Under the pieces are notes generated by a model, which was not told the origin of the DNA, ran no database searches, and saw only the letters and a program-made list of their open reading frames with translations. A stretch of DNA of 64,000 bases from Leisingera sp. ANG-M1 (GTDB taxonomy: Bacteria > Pseudomonadota > Alphaproteobacteria > Rhodobacterales > Rhodobacteraceae), in assembly GCF_000813745.1 (NCBI RefSeq), contig NZ_JWLC01000004.1, forward strand, positions 1 through 64,000, given 5' to 3'. Position 1 is the stretch's first letter. Each line of letters opens with the position of its first letter. The translations under genes were made by a program, and so were the position numbers. This document shows positions 1 through 7,682 of this stretch, one piece after another.

Positions 1-29
1 AAATCCACTTGCCGAAGGCAAATGGATTT
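1..29 (+). other. 23S-5S spacer stem-loop
   Basis: Positions 1-13 and 17-29 form an inverted repeat (12 of 13 pairs, GAA loop) just before the 5S gene. Its place between the presumed 23S end and 5S suggests an RNase III or RNase E processing stem in the rRNA precursor. The pairing is seen directly; the processing role is inferred. The 23S gene itself lies outside the window. Confidence 0.55.
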
Positions 30-34
30 TTCTT

Positions 35-153
35 GGTTTGGTGGCTATAGCGCAAGTGAAACACCCGGTCCCTTCCCGAACCCGGAAGTTAAGCACTGCC
101 GCGCCGATGGTACTTGGGCTCAAGCCCTGGGAGAGTAGGTCACCGCCAAACCT
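35..153 (+). rRNA. rrf: 5S ribosomal RNA
   Basis: About 118 nt with the usual 5S features: terminal stem GGTTTGG (35-41) pairing with CCAAACC (146-152), the conserved block CCCGAACCCGGAAGTTAAGC near 76-95, and GGGAGAGTAGGT near the 3' end. It is the last gene of an rRNA operon entering from the left. Ends are set from the terminal stem and may be off by one or two bases. In many related operons a tRNA-fMet follows; no cloverleaf is visible here. Confidence 0.95.
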
Positions 154-474
154 AGTAAAATCCAAATAGCTCTCTAAACGTTCAATCAACAATATCCGCA
201 TTCAAGAAATACAGTAGTTCAGGCAGGTTTTGTCTGGATATATGATCCGGATCTGAAAGATCTCCGGCTGCAATCCGCTTGTCAAAAATAGCGGATTACG
301 AGGATTTCTTAAGGTGATGCCGCAAGTTTCGTCACTCTCTGAAAAACGCAGGAATGGCGCATTCCACGGCCGGTGTTTCGGCAGAATTGGACTGCCCTCA
401 TTCAAAGGTATTGGATATTACTGAAGTCCATTCAGAGGATTAACGTCGGCCTTGGAAAACTCATGAGGCCCGCG
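154..474. other. Intergenic region after 5S rRNA
   Basis: This 320-base stretch is poorer in GC than its surroundings. It holds a 6-bp hairpin (ATCCGC at 273-278 with GCGGAT at 291-296) and an imperfect one around CCGGATCT (247-254) that may help end rRNA transcription; neither has a clear T-tract. Reading frames here (a 67-codon minus-strand frame and the upstream extension of the next gene) show no protein-like character. No tRNA was recognised. Confidence 0.5.
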
Positions 475-2523
475 ATGATCCAGAACGCGTCCGTTCAATT
501 CTTCCCAAGTGTCTGCCCTTTGGACTGCCCGGATACCTGCAGCCTGTTGGTTCAAACCCAGGGCGGGGCCATCTCAGCCGTTCGGGGATCGGCAGCAAAC
601 CCTTATACTGATGGTGTTATCTGCAACAAGGTTGCCCGGTATTACCCGGACTTCGTACATGGAAAACACCGTCTTGCATATCCTTTGAAACGGAGCGGGC
701 CGCGCGGCTCCGGGCATTATCAGCGGATCGGCTGGGAGGAGGCGCTGGATCTGATCCACGAAGGGTTCAGCCGGGCTATCCAGGGCTACGGTGCGGAGGC
801 GGTGCTGCCGTTCAACTATGCCGGACCCCACGGCGAGCTGGCGGCGGGATCCATGGACCGCCGGTTCTTTTACCAGATGGGCGCGACTATGCTGAACCGC
901 AGCCCGCTGTGCGGCGCTGTGCGCGGCGGGGCTTACGCCAGCCTGTTCGGAGCGGCGCCAGGCATGCCGCCGGAACAAGCAGTGCACTCCGATCTGGTGC
1001 TGGTCTGGGGCAACAACGTGACTGTCTCCAACCTGCATCTGGCGCCGGTTTTGAAACGGATGCGGGCCAAGGGCGGCAAGCTGGTGATCATCGACCCAAA
1101 ACGGATCAAAATTGCTGAACAATGCGATATGCATGTGCAGATCAAACCGGGAACTGATGTCGTGCTGGCCATGGGGCTGGCGGCAGAGCTGGAGCGGCGC
1201 AATGGGTTGGATTACAGCTTCATCTGGAACTGGGTCGATGGTTTCGAGGCCTTCATGGTTCAAGCCCGGCAATATTCCGCGGAGTCGGTGGAAAACCTCT
1301 GCGGTATTACCTGCGAAGCATTCCAAACGTTGGCGGACATGATCCAGGCGGCTAAGGCCATGGCCTGCTCATTTGGCAACGGTATCGAACGGGGCCGCTC
1401 CGGGGGATCAGGCCTGCGTGCCGCGATGGCATTGCCTGCTTTGACCGGCCATCACGGGCGGCTGGGGGCTGGGGTTCTGGCCAAGTCCGGCATTGCCACA
1501 CCTAAGACCCAGGCCCGGCTGCACGGCGATCATCTGATGAAACCGGGCACCCGGGTATTCAACATTGTCGACCTGGCTGAAAAGCTGCAGGATGAAACGC
1601 TGGACCCGCCGGTTAAGGCCACGATGATCTATAACCACAACCCGGTGGCGACGCATCCGGATCAGGCGAACCTGGTCAAGGCGTTGATGCGGGAGGATCT
1701 GTTTATTGCCGGCTGCGACGTCGCCATGACCGACAGCATGGCGTTTTGCGATGTGATCCTGCCCGCCGCCAGCCATTTCGAGTTCGATGACATCTATGGC
1801 GCTTACGGTCAGAATTACCTTCAGCGCGCCGAACCTGTGATCCCTTGCGTTGGGGAAAGTCTGCCCAATACCGAGATATTCCGCAGGCTGGCGGCACGGT
1901 TCGGTTACGAGGATCCGCTGTTCCAGGCCTCTGACAAGCAGTTGATGGATGATGCCATCGACGCTGTGCATCCGCAGCTTGAGGGCCGGCGGCCCAGCGA
2001 GATCCCGGTTGACCAGGCAATCCGGATGACGGCGCCGGACGGTATGCCGATGATCATGTGTAAAACGGTCAAGCCAGCCACGAAGTCGGGGAAGATCGAG
2101 CTGTTCAGCCAGGACTACGAAGAGCGGTTCGGCTATGGTGTGCCGCGTTTCGAAGAGGTGCCGCAGCACCAGCCCTTCGCCCTGATCACGCCCAGCTCTG
2201 ACAAGCGCACCAATGCCACATTCGGCAGCGATCCCGCCTCGCAAGGGCTGGAGGTGGTTGAAATGAACCCGAAGGACGCGGCAGCCAGGGGGCTGCAGGA
2301 CGGGCAGAAGGTGACCGTCTGGAATTCGCAGGCTGAGGTCACATTGCGCCTGAAGGTGACGGATGCCACTCGGCCGGGCGTGCTCTATTCGCCCAAAGGC
2401 ACCTGGCGCGCGACCTCAGAGACCGGTTTTACGGTGAACGCTCTGATCCCGGCGGGCATCCGCACCGACATTGAAGACGGCGCTTGCTACAACGAGACCT
2501 TTGTGGACGTGAAAGCCGCCTGA
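475..2523 (+). CDS. Molybdopterin-dependent oxidoreductase, bis-MGD family
   Basis: A 682-residue member of the DMSO reductase/formate dehydrogenase superfamily. The N-terminus carries the 4Fe-4S motif (Cys14, Cys18, Cys22 and Cys50), followed by the molybdopterin domains and a C-terminal dinucleotide-binding domain (about 560-680, with SSDKRTNATFG). Cys146 in SPLCG is a possible Mo ligand. No Tat signal is seen, so it should be cytoplasmic. Substrate is unknown. It has no adjacent iron-sulfur or membrane-anchor subunit. The start at 475 has GAGG six bases upstream; 463 (GGAAAA upstream) and a GTG at 373 are possible, but the leader from 373 is not protein-like. Confidence 0.9.
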   Translation: MIQNASVQFFPSVCPLDCPDTCSLLVQTQGGAISAVRGSAANPYTDGVICNKVARYYPDFVHGKHRLAYPLKRSGPRGSGHYQRIGWEEALDLIHEGFSRAIQGYGAEAVLPFNYAGPHGELAAGSMDRRFFYQMGATMLNRSPLCGAVRGGAYASLFGAAPGMPPEQAVHSDLVLVWGNNVTVSNLHLAPVLKRMRAKGGKLVIIDPKRIKIAEQCDMHVQIKPGTDVVLAMGLAAELERRNGLDYSFIWNWVDGFEAFMVQARQYSAESVENLCGITCEAFQTLADMIQAAKAMACSFGNGIERGRSGGSGLRAAMALPALTGHHGRLGAGVLAKSGIATPKTQARLHGDHLMKPGTRVFNIVDLAEKLQDETLDPPVKATMIYNHNPVATHPDQANLVKALMREDLFIAGCDVAMTDSMAFCDVILPAASHFEFDDIYGAYGQNYLQRAEPVIPCVGESLPNTEIFRRLAARFGYEDPLFQASDKQLMDDAIDAVHPQLEGRRPSEIPVDQAIRMTAPDGMPMIMCKTVKPATKSGKIELFSQDYEERFGYGVPRFEEVPQHQPFALITPSSDKRTNATFGSDPASQGLEVVEMNPKDAAARGLQDGQKVTVWNSQAEVTLRLKVTDATRPGVLYSPKGTWRATSETGFTVNALIPAGIRTDIEDGACYNETFVDVKAA

Positions 2524-2548
2524 GACTGCCACCGTTGAACAGGCGGAC

Positions 2549-2574
2549 GGCGCAAGCTTGCAAAGGCTTGCGCC
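2549..2574. terminator. Bidirectional hairpin between convergent genes
   Basis: A perfect 9-bp stem (GGCGCAAGC at 2549-2557 with GCTTGCGCC at 2566-2574) lies between the oxidoreductase stop and the converging amidotransferase stop. There is no long T-tract, so efficiency is uncertain. Confidence 0.55.
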
Positions 2575-2583
2575 GCTTGGTTG

Positions 2584-3300
2584 TCAGCTCCGGACCGCCT
2601 CCATGAAATTGTCATAGAGAGTCTCTGCAGACTTCAGGAACTGCGGCATCCGGGCCTCGGCCGAGGCCCGTAATTCTGCTGTGCCATTGCTTCCCAAGGC
2701 GTTTACCAGCGCTTGGTGATAGGCCGGGATGGCGGCCCAATTGTCCACCGTGTCCGGCTCCACTTCGACGTGATACTGCATCGACCAGGCGTTGCGGCCG
2801 ATCCGCATGGCCTGGATCGGACAGTCCGGCGAGCGGGCAAGGATCTCGGCCCCTTCCGGTGCCTGAGCCACCTGCACCCCGTGCCACTGCAGGCATTTCT
2901 GCTGTACCGGCAGCCCCTGCATCAGCGGATCGGCGCGGCCCGCTTCGGTCAGCTCCACATCCAGCACGCCGATTTCGGCCGGGCGTTGCGGGCCGCAGGT
3001 GCCGCCCAAGGCGTCAGCCAGCAGCTGGTGGCCCAGGCACAGACCTAAATAGGGTTTTTTCAGATCTCGCACCCAAGTACGGATGGCGGCTTTCTCGGCG
3101 ATCAGCCAGGGATGCTCCTCGACATCCCAGACATCCATCGGCCCGCCCATCACCCACAGTGCGTCATAACCAGCCAGACCAGGGATCTGCTCGCCCTCAT
3201 CCAGCTCGATGGCATCCCACTCAATGCCGTCTCGCTCCAGAAACCTGCGCAGGGAGCCGGGGTGCTCGCAGGCGACATGCTGAAAAACCAAAAGCCTCAT
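2584..3300 (-). CDS. Class I glutamine amidotransferase (GMP synthase-like)
   Basis: A 238-residue stand-alone class I glutamine amidotransferase domain. The nucleophile elbow GLCLGHQ contains Cys88, and the YHVE motif supplies His177 and Glu179, so the triad looks complete. Such proteins release ammonia from glutamine or act on gamma-glutamyl compounds; no synthetase partner is adjacent, so the substrate is open. It is cytoplasmic with no signal peptide. It runs in the same direction as the MFS gene upstream (22 bases apart), and the two are probably cotranscribed. Confidence 0.9.
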   Translation of the reverse strand: MRLLVFQHVACEHPGSLRRFLERDGIEWDAIELDEGEQIPGLAGYDALWVMGGPMDVWDVEEHPWLIAEKAAIRTWVRDLKKPYLGLCLGHQLLADALGGTCGPQRPAEIGVLDVELTEAGRADPLMQGLPVQQKCLQWHGVQVAQAPEGAEILARSPDCPIQAMRIGRNAWSMQYHVEVEPDTVDNWAAIPAYHQALVNALGSNGTAELRASAEARMPQFLKSAETLYDNFMEAVRS

Positions 3301-3321
3301 AGGTGTCCTCTCCTCTAACTA

Positions 3322-4524
3322 TCATGCTTTTCGTGGGTCGGCTGCCTTTGCAGCCATGTCCGCGCGGACAGAAACCGATCGGACCAGAGCCATGGTCGCC
3401 TCAACCCCGGCCAGAACAGCAACCAGCACCAGAAGGGCTGCGGACCCCATCTCGACAATCAGCCAGCCGGCCGCCAGGGGGAAGCCGAAGATGCCGATGA
3501 AATAGGTCAGGGCAAAGACCTGCAAAGTCTGCGGCACCAGCTCAGGCTCGGCGTCATTGGCCGCCATGGCCGCAAGCACCGGGTAGCTGACCCCATAGCC
3601 GATGCCAAAAAGGAAGGCCGTGGCCAGATAGGCGGACAGACTGCCGCCGCTGCTCAGGAACAGCAGCACCGCGGCGCACATCACGTATTGCAGAACGGCG
3701 ATGGTCAAATAGGGGTTCCGGCCGCCTTTGAACCGCGCCAGCACCACCCGGAACACCACGACGGTGATCGTATAGGCCAGGAAGTAAACCGCGTAGTCCA
3801 AGCCGCGCTCGCCTGCGAACACAGTCTGAAAATTGTTCATGCCGGCAAAGACGCAGGCTCCGATGCAGACCATGACGACCGGCAGCCTGGCAGGGGAGCG
3901 AAGAATGGCTGCAATCCGGTTCAGCGTTAGCGAGGAGCGGGTCCCAGCTGCGGACGCATGGGAATGGCGGCGCACTGGGCCGGTCAAAGCGAAGAACAGC
4001 AGCGCAGCCAGGGCGCTAAAGCAGGCGGTGGCAAAGAAGGCATCATTCACGGTGAGCCCCGCAGTCTCCATCATCGATGCCATCACCGGCGACAGGCCAA
4101 AGCCTGCCATGATAGTGACAGAGAGGATCGCAAAGTAACGCACCCGCTCCTCTACAGCCACAAGGCCGGTCAGCACGATTGGCGACAGCGCATAGGTCAG
4201 CCCCCAGCCAGCGCCAAGCGCAATACTGGCGAAGATCAGCAGAACTCCAACGCCGTCTGCGAGGCCATAGGCTGCCAGTGCCGCAGCGATAAAGAGGCAG
4301 GCCCCGCCCAAGGTGCGGACCCGCCCGAACAGGTCCGACAGGTGCCCGGCGCAAGAAACAGTGATCAGAGTCGAAATCGCGGTGATGAACAGCATCAGGC
4401 CTACGGTTTTCTCATTGGCGCCGAACTGTCCGAACAAGCGGGGCAGCAGGAAGGTCAGGCCATAGGCGCCGGCCTGCAGGAAGCTGGCTAGATAAAACAG
4501 TGTAAACATTGTCAGCCGGGGCAT
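3322..4524 (-). CDS. MFS transporter
   Basis: A 400-residue integral membrane protein with about 12 hydrophobic helices. The loop after helix 2 reads GHLSDLFGRVRTLGG, the major facilitator signature. Substrate cannot be told from sequence. The start has a strong ribosome site (GAGGAGA, about eight bases upstream). It is divergent from a MocR-type regulator, a common arrangement for an exporter controlled by its neighbour. A short frame upstream ends in TAATG, overlapping this start. Confidence 0.92.
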   Translation of the reverse strand: MPRLTMFTLFYLASFLQAGAYGLTFLLPRLFGQFGANEKTVGLMLFITAISTLITVSCAGHLSDLFGRVRTLGGACLFIAAALAAYGLADGVGVLLIFASIALGAGWGLTYALSPIVLTGLVAVEERVRYFAILSVTIMAGFGLSPVMASMMETAGLTVNDAFFATACFSALAALLFFALTGPVRRHSHASAAGTRSSLTLNRIAAILRSPARLPVVMVCIGACVFAGMNNFQTVFAGERGLDYAVYFLAYTITVVVFRVVLARFKGGRNPYLTIAVLQYVMCAAVLLFLSSGGSLSAYLATAFLFGIGYGVSYPVLAAMAANDAEPELVPQTLQVFALTYFIGIFGFPLAAGWLIVEMGSAALLVLVAVLAGVEATMALVRSVSVRADMAAKAADPRKA

Positions 4525-4721
4525 TAGGCTGTCTCCTCATTTTCTGGCGGTTTGCACCCGAGCGACTGCGTTTTCCCTGACCTCAGCAGCGGCTCTAGGC
4601 GCAGTAGAGCGAGGTGGGGGGCAAGATACGCGCCGGTGGCCTCAGGCCGCTCCCGGAGGAACAGCAAGGCTCCGCATGCCACTCCCCGCAGGGCCTCCCG
4701 AATAGCAACAGCTGCGCGCAT
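4524..4721 (-). CDS. Possible small leader ORF coupled to the MFS gene
   Basis: A 65-codon frame whose TAA shares one base with the MFS start codon (TAATG). AAGGA lies six bases before its ATG. The product is rich in Arg, Leu and Ala, with no recognisable domain and no similarity I know. It may be a translated leader that couples to the transporter, or chance. It sits in the divergent promoter region, which also weakens the case. Confidence 0.22.
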   Translation of the reverse strand: MRAAVAIREALRGVACGALLFLRERPEATGAYLAPHLALLRLEPLLRSGKTQSLGCKPPENEETA

Positions 4722-4799
4722 GGCATGTCCTTCTCAGATTGGTGGTGAGTACGGATTGCCATAGATCTGGAGTGCTATTAATGTCCGGATATTGAAAAA

Positions 4800-6233
4800 A
4801 TGAGCATACCAAAAGTGAAAAACACACCTTGGCTGGCTTTTTCGATTGACCGTTCATCAAAGAAGCCGGTGTTTGAACAGATTTGCGAAGCGCTGCGGCA
4901 CAGCATCGTTTCGGGCAGTTTGGCGGAAGGTGCGACCTTGCCGCCCACCCGGGTTTTGGCCACCGAACTGGGGGTGTCGCGTTCCACAACTGTGACCGCT
5001 TACGAGCAGCTGGTCGCCGAAGGCTACCTGCAAAGCCGGCGCGGATCCGGGTTCCAGGTCTGCGCGGTCGGCGAAGCCGATCTGGCGGTTGAACCAGAAG
5101 CCGGCGGCCTGCAGCAGGACGAAGAACTGGTAAAACCGCCGTTGCCGTTTGAAGCCGGCCAGCCGGACATGCGTTTGTTTCCGCACCGGCAATGGGCCAA
5201 AGCGGTGGCGCGGGTCTGCCGTGTCAGCCCGCAGTCGATGCTGATGGGCGGGCCTGCGGCTGGGAATTTTGAGCTGCGCAAAGCTGTCGCCGCCCATGTT
5301 GCCGAGTGGCGGGGGATTGAAGCATCGCCGCATCAGATCATTATCACCGCCGGCTCCACTGATGCGCTGGACCTTTGCCTGCGGGTGCTCACCCAGCGGG
5401 GCGACGGGATCGGGCTGGAGGACCCCGGCTATGGACCGCTCCGCCACTTTGCCCGGTTCCACGGGCTGGAGCCCTCGTTTCTGGAAATTGATGAGCAGGG
5501 GGCAAGGCTTCCAGAAGCAGATGTTGAACTGCGGACTGTGATCCTCACCCCTTCACACCAGTTCCCGCTGGGCGGCGCCATGTCCCCCAGCCGGCGGCAG
5601 GAGTTTATCTCATGGGCGAGGGCTGCCGGAGCTTGGGTGATTGAGGACGATTATGACAGCGAGTTCCGCTATGCCGGGCGGCCGATTCCTGCAATGGCGG
5701 GTTTTGACCGGCTGCACCGGGTGATCTACGCGGGTTCGTTCTCCAAGATTTTCTCTAACTCCCTGCGCCTGGGCTATGTCATCGTGCCCGAGCCGCTGCT
5801 GGAGCAGTTCCGTGCAGTCATGGCGCGCTCGGGGCTGCGCGCCAGCTACATGCCGCAGCAAGCTTTGGCCGAGTTCATGCACTCGGGCGAGTTCTACAGG
5901 CACCTGCGGCGGGTGCGGCGGACCTATGGCGAACGGCGGAAATTCCTTCTGGACCGGCTAACGAGAGATTTCAGTGGTGCAGGCTGGTTCCGGGACCACC
6001 AGGCGGGCATGCAGACGGTTTTGCATCTGCACAGCTCTCTCAGCGACAAGGATATTGCCCGCCGGGCGGCCGCACTCGGCGTGGCTGTGCAACCTTTGTC
6101 CAACGCCTCGGCCGGGGGCGGGCATAACGGGCTGGTACTTGGCTATTGCGCCTTCTCCGAAGAGGAGATGGCGCCCGCTTTGGACATTCTGCAGCGATGC
6201 CTTGAGGAAGCGGCGTCAGCCGCCGGCAGCTAG
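4800..6233 (+). CDS. MocR-type PLP-dependent transcriptional regulator
   Basis: 477 residues: an N-terminal GntR winged helix (about residues 15-85, with LPPTRVLATELGVSRST) joined to a fold-type I aminotransferase domain. The PLP lysine is Lys316 in GSFSKIF. Members such as GabR and PdxR sense amino compounds or PLP through the aminotransferase domain. It is divergent from the MFS transporter, its most likely target. Its last 18 bases overlap the end of the convergent maiA gene. Confidence 0.93.
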   Translation: MSIPKVKNTPWLAFSIDRSSKKPVFEQICEALRHSIVSGSLAEGATLPPTRVLATELGVSRSTTVTAYEQLVAEGYLQSRRGSGFQVCAVGEADLAVEPEAGGLQQDEELVKPPLPFEAGQPDMRLFPHRQWAKAVARVCRVSPQSMLMGGPAAGNFELRKAVAAHVAEWRGIEASPHQIIITAGSTDALDLCLRVLTQRGDGIGLEDPGYGPLRHFARFHGLEPSFLEIDEQGARLPEADVELRTVILTPSHQFPLGGAMSPSRRQEFISWARAAGAWVIEDDYDSEFRYAGRPIPAMAGFDRLHRVIYAGSFSKIFSNSLRLGYVIVPEPLLEQFRAVMARSGLRASYMPQQALAEFMHSGEFYRHLRRVRRTYGERRKFLLDRLTRDFSGAGWFRDHQAGMQTVLHLHSSLSDKDIARRAAALGVAVQPLSNASAGGGHNGLVLGYCAFSEEEMAPALDILQRCLEEAASAAGS

Positions 6234-6860
6234 CGCCTGGTCCGGATGCGCCGCAGCAAAGGCAGGGTGGGCAGCGCAGGCGGCCTCCACTGCGCAGATC
6301 CGGGGCAGGTGCGTAAAATCTGCTTCCCAGCGGCGGGCGTTGTACAGCTGCGGCATCAGGCAGATATCGGCAAGCCCTGGCGTGTCTCCGGTGCAGAATG
6401 GATTCTGTTCGAACCCCGCCAGCAGAGCCTCGAATGCCTGCAGGCCGGGGCGGATAAAATGCTGCATCCAGGTCTTGGGCATCTCCTCGGCGCCGCCGCT
6501 GAGCCGTGTGGCCTGTTTGGCCACCTGCAGGTTGCAGACCGGATGTACATCCACCGCTACCGAATGGGCCAGCGCCCGGACCTTTGCACGCTGCCCGGCG
6601 TCCTTGGCCAGCAGACCGAGGTTTCGTGTCTCATCCAGGTAATCGAGGATTGCCAGCGACTGGGTCAGCCGCAGCCCGTCGATCTCAAGGACCGGCACCA
6701 GTCCCTGCGGATTGCGGGCCAGGTGCTCCGGGCTTTTGTGTTCTCCCTTGACCAAATCCACCGGAACCGCGGTGTATTCGATCCCCGCAAGGTTCAGCGC
6801 GATGCGCAGCCGGTAACTGGCCGACGAGCGCCAATAGTCATACAGAACCGTGCCGCCCAT
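6216..6860 (-). CDS. maiA: Maleylacetoacetate isomerase
   Basis: A 214-residue zeta-class glutathione S-transferase. The glutathione-site motif WRSSASYRLRIALN (from residue 10) is the family hallmark, and NPQGLVPVL follows. It isomerises 4-maleylacetoacetate to 4-fumarylacetoacetate using glutathione in the cytoplasm. It is the last gene of the homogentisate operon, with GGGGAGGA before its start. A hairpin in the 58-base gap after the VOC gene may modulate its expression. Confidence 0.95.
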   Translation of the reverse strand: MGGTVLYDYWRSSASYRLRIALNLAGIEYTAVPVDLVKGEHKSPEHLARNPQGLVPVLEIDGLRLTQSLAILDYLDETRNLGLLAKDAGQRAKVRALAHSVAVDVHPVCNLQVAKQATRLSGGAEEMPKTWMQHFIRPGLQAFEALLAGFEQNPFCTGDTPGLADICLMPQLYNARRWEADFTHLPRICAVEAACAAHPAFAAAHPDQALAAGG

Positions 6861-6880
6861 CGGCGTCCTCCCCTTTTGAA

Positions 6881-6903
6881 AAGGCAGCTGTGAGGGCTGC
6901 CTT
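6881..6903 (-). terminator. Intercistronic hairpin before maiA
   Basis: A perfect 8-bp stem (AAGGCAGC at 6881-6888 with GCTGCCTT at 6896-6903) lies between the VOC gene and maiA on the operon strand and is followed by TTTTC. The T-run is short, so it is more likely a partial terminator or mRNA-stabilising structure than a full stop. Confidence 0.45.
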
Positions 6904-6918
6904 CCGTGCCGGCCGGTA

Positions 6919-7461
6919 TCAGGCCTTGCTCAGCTCCTTGGCGTGCAACCAATCGGCGTGCTGGGGCGCTTTCTTGGTCTTGGACCACTCCTCCAGCATC
7001 TCCCATTTGACCGCATCGAGCTTGGCCAGCATTGCTTCTTCCTGCGGATCCGGACAGGCGAGCTCCACCCGGTGGCCGTTCGGATCGAAGAAATAGATCG
7101 AGTGGAAGATCGAGTGGTCGGTCACACCCAGCACTTCGACGCCATTGGCCTTCAGATGGTCTTTGAACTGGATCAGCGTCTCGCGGTCCTTCACCTTGAA
7201 GGCGATGTGCTGCACCCAGACGGGGGTATTGCGGTCGCGGTCCATCTCGGGCTTGGTCGGCAATTCAAAGAACGCCAGCACGTTGCCGTTGCCCGCATCC
7301 ATGAAGATATGCATGTAGGGATCGGGCTCGTGGGTCGACGGCACATGGTCCTCGGCAATCGCCAGGACAAAGTCCATCTTCAGCATCTTGTTGTACCACT
7401 CCACTGTCTGCTTGGCGTCCTTGCAACGGTAGGCGACGTGGTGGATCTGTTCTATTTTCAA
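6919..7461 (-). CDS. VOC (glyoxalase/dioxygenase fold) family protein
   Basis: 180 residues with two beta-alpha-beta-beta-beta modules of the vicinal oxygen chelate fold. Candidate metal ligands are His7/8 (HHVAYRC), Glu in AFFEL, His in VQHIAF and Glu in HRVELA. The fold covers glyoxalases, extradiol dioxygenases and isomerases; the reaction here is unknown. Its place in the homogentisate operon, with ATGA overlap to the DUF2783 gene, suggests a role in aromatic acid breakdown. The C-terminal 40 residues are charged and helical. Confidence 0.88.
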   Translation of the reverse strand: MKIEQIHHVAYRCKDAKQTVEWYNKMLKMDFVLAIAEDHVPSTHEPDPYMHIFMDAGNGNVLAFFELPTKPEMDRDRNTPVWVQHIAFKVKDRETLIQFKDHLKANGVEVLGVTDHSIFHSIYFFDPNGHRVELACPDPQEEAMLAKLDAVKWEMLEEWSKTKKAPQHADWLHAKELSKA

Positions 7462-7682
7462 GCGGTATCCTCCCCAGGTTTCAGCGCGGCAGCCGCCAGC
7501 GCCTGTTTCAGGATCGCGCGTTTTCCAATGTGGTTGGCCAGCACCAGCACGAGGCGTGCATTTAGCGCATCGCTTTCGGCTTTGCTGAGGCCCTCATGTG
7601 CCGTCAGAAGATCGGCATAGAAATCATCGGCTCCGTTAATGTTCGGGGTCAGGATCAGCTGGTCTTCGGTCATCTTGATCAC
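7458..7682 (-). CDS. DUF2783 small protein (possible monooxygenase coupling protein)
   Basis: A 74-residue acidic helical protein of the DUF2783 type. Its start overlaps the monooxygenase stop by four bases (ATGA), and its stop overlaps the VOC start in the same way, so translation is tightly coupled. I recall that in Pseudomonas putida U 3-hydroxyphenylacetate hydroxylation needs a flavoprotein (MhaA) plus a small coupling protein (MhaB); this pair has that size and order. The equivalence is inference. Confidence 0.85.
   Translation of the reverse strand: MIKMTEDQLILTPNINGADDFYADLLTAHEGLSKAESDALNARLVLVLANHIGKRAILKQALAAAALKPGEDTA

Noticed and set aside
202-405. A 67-codon minus-strand frame after the 5S gene
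   Set aside because: No ribosome site, no domain character, and it overlaps the leader of the oxidoreductase gene.
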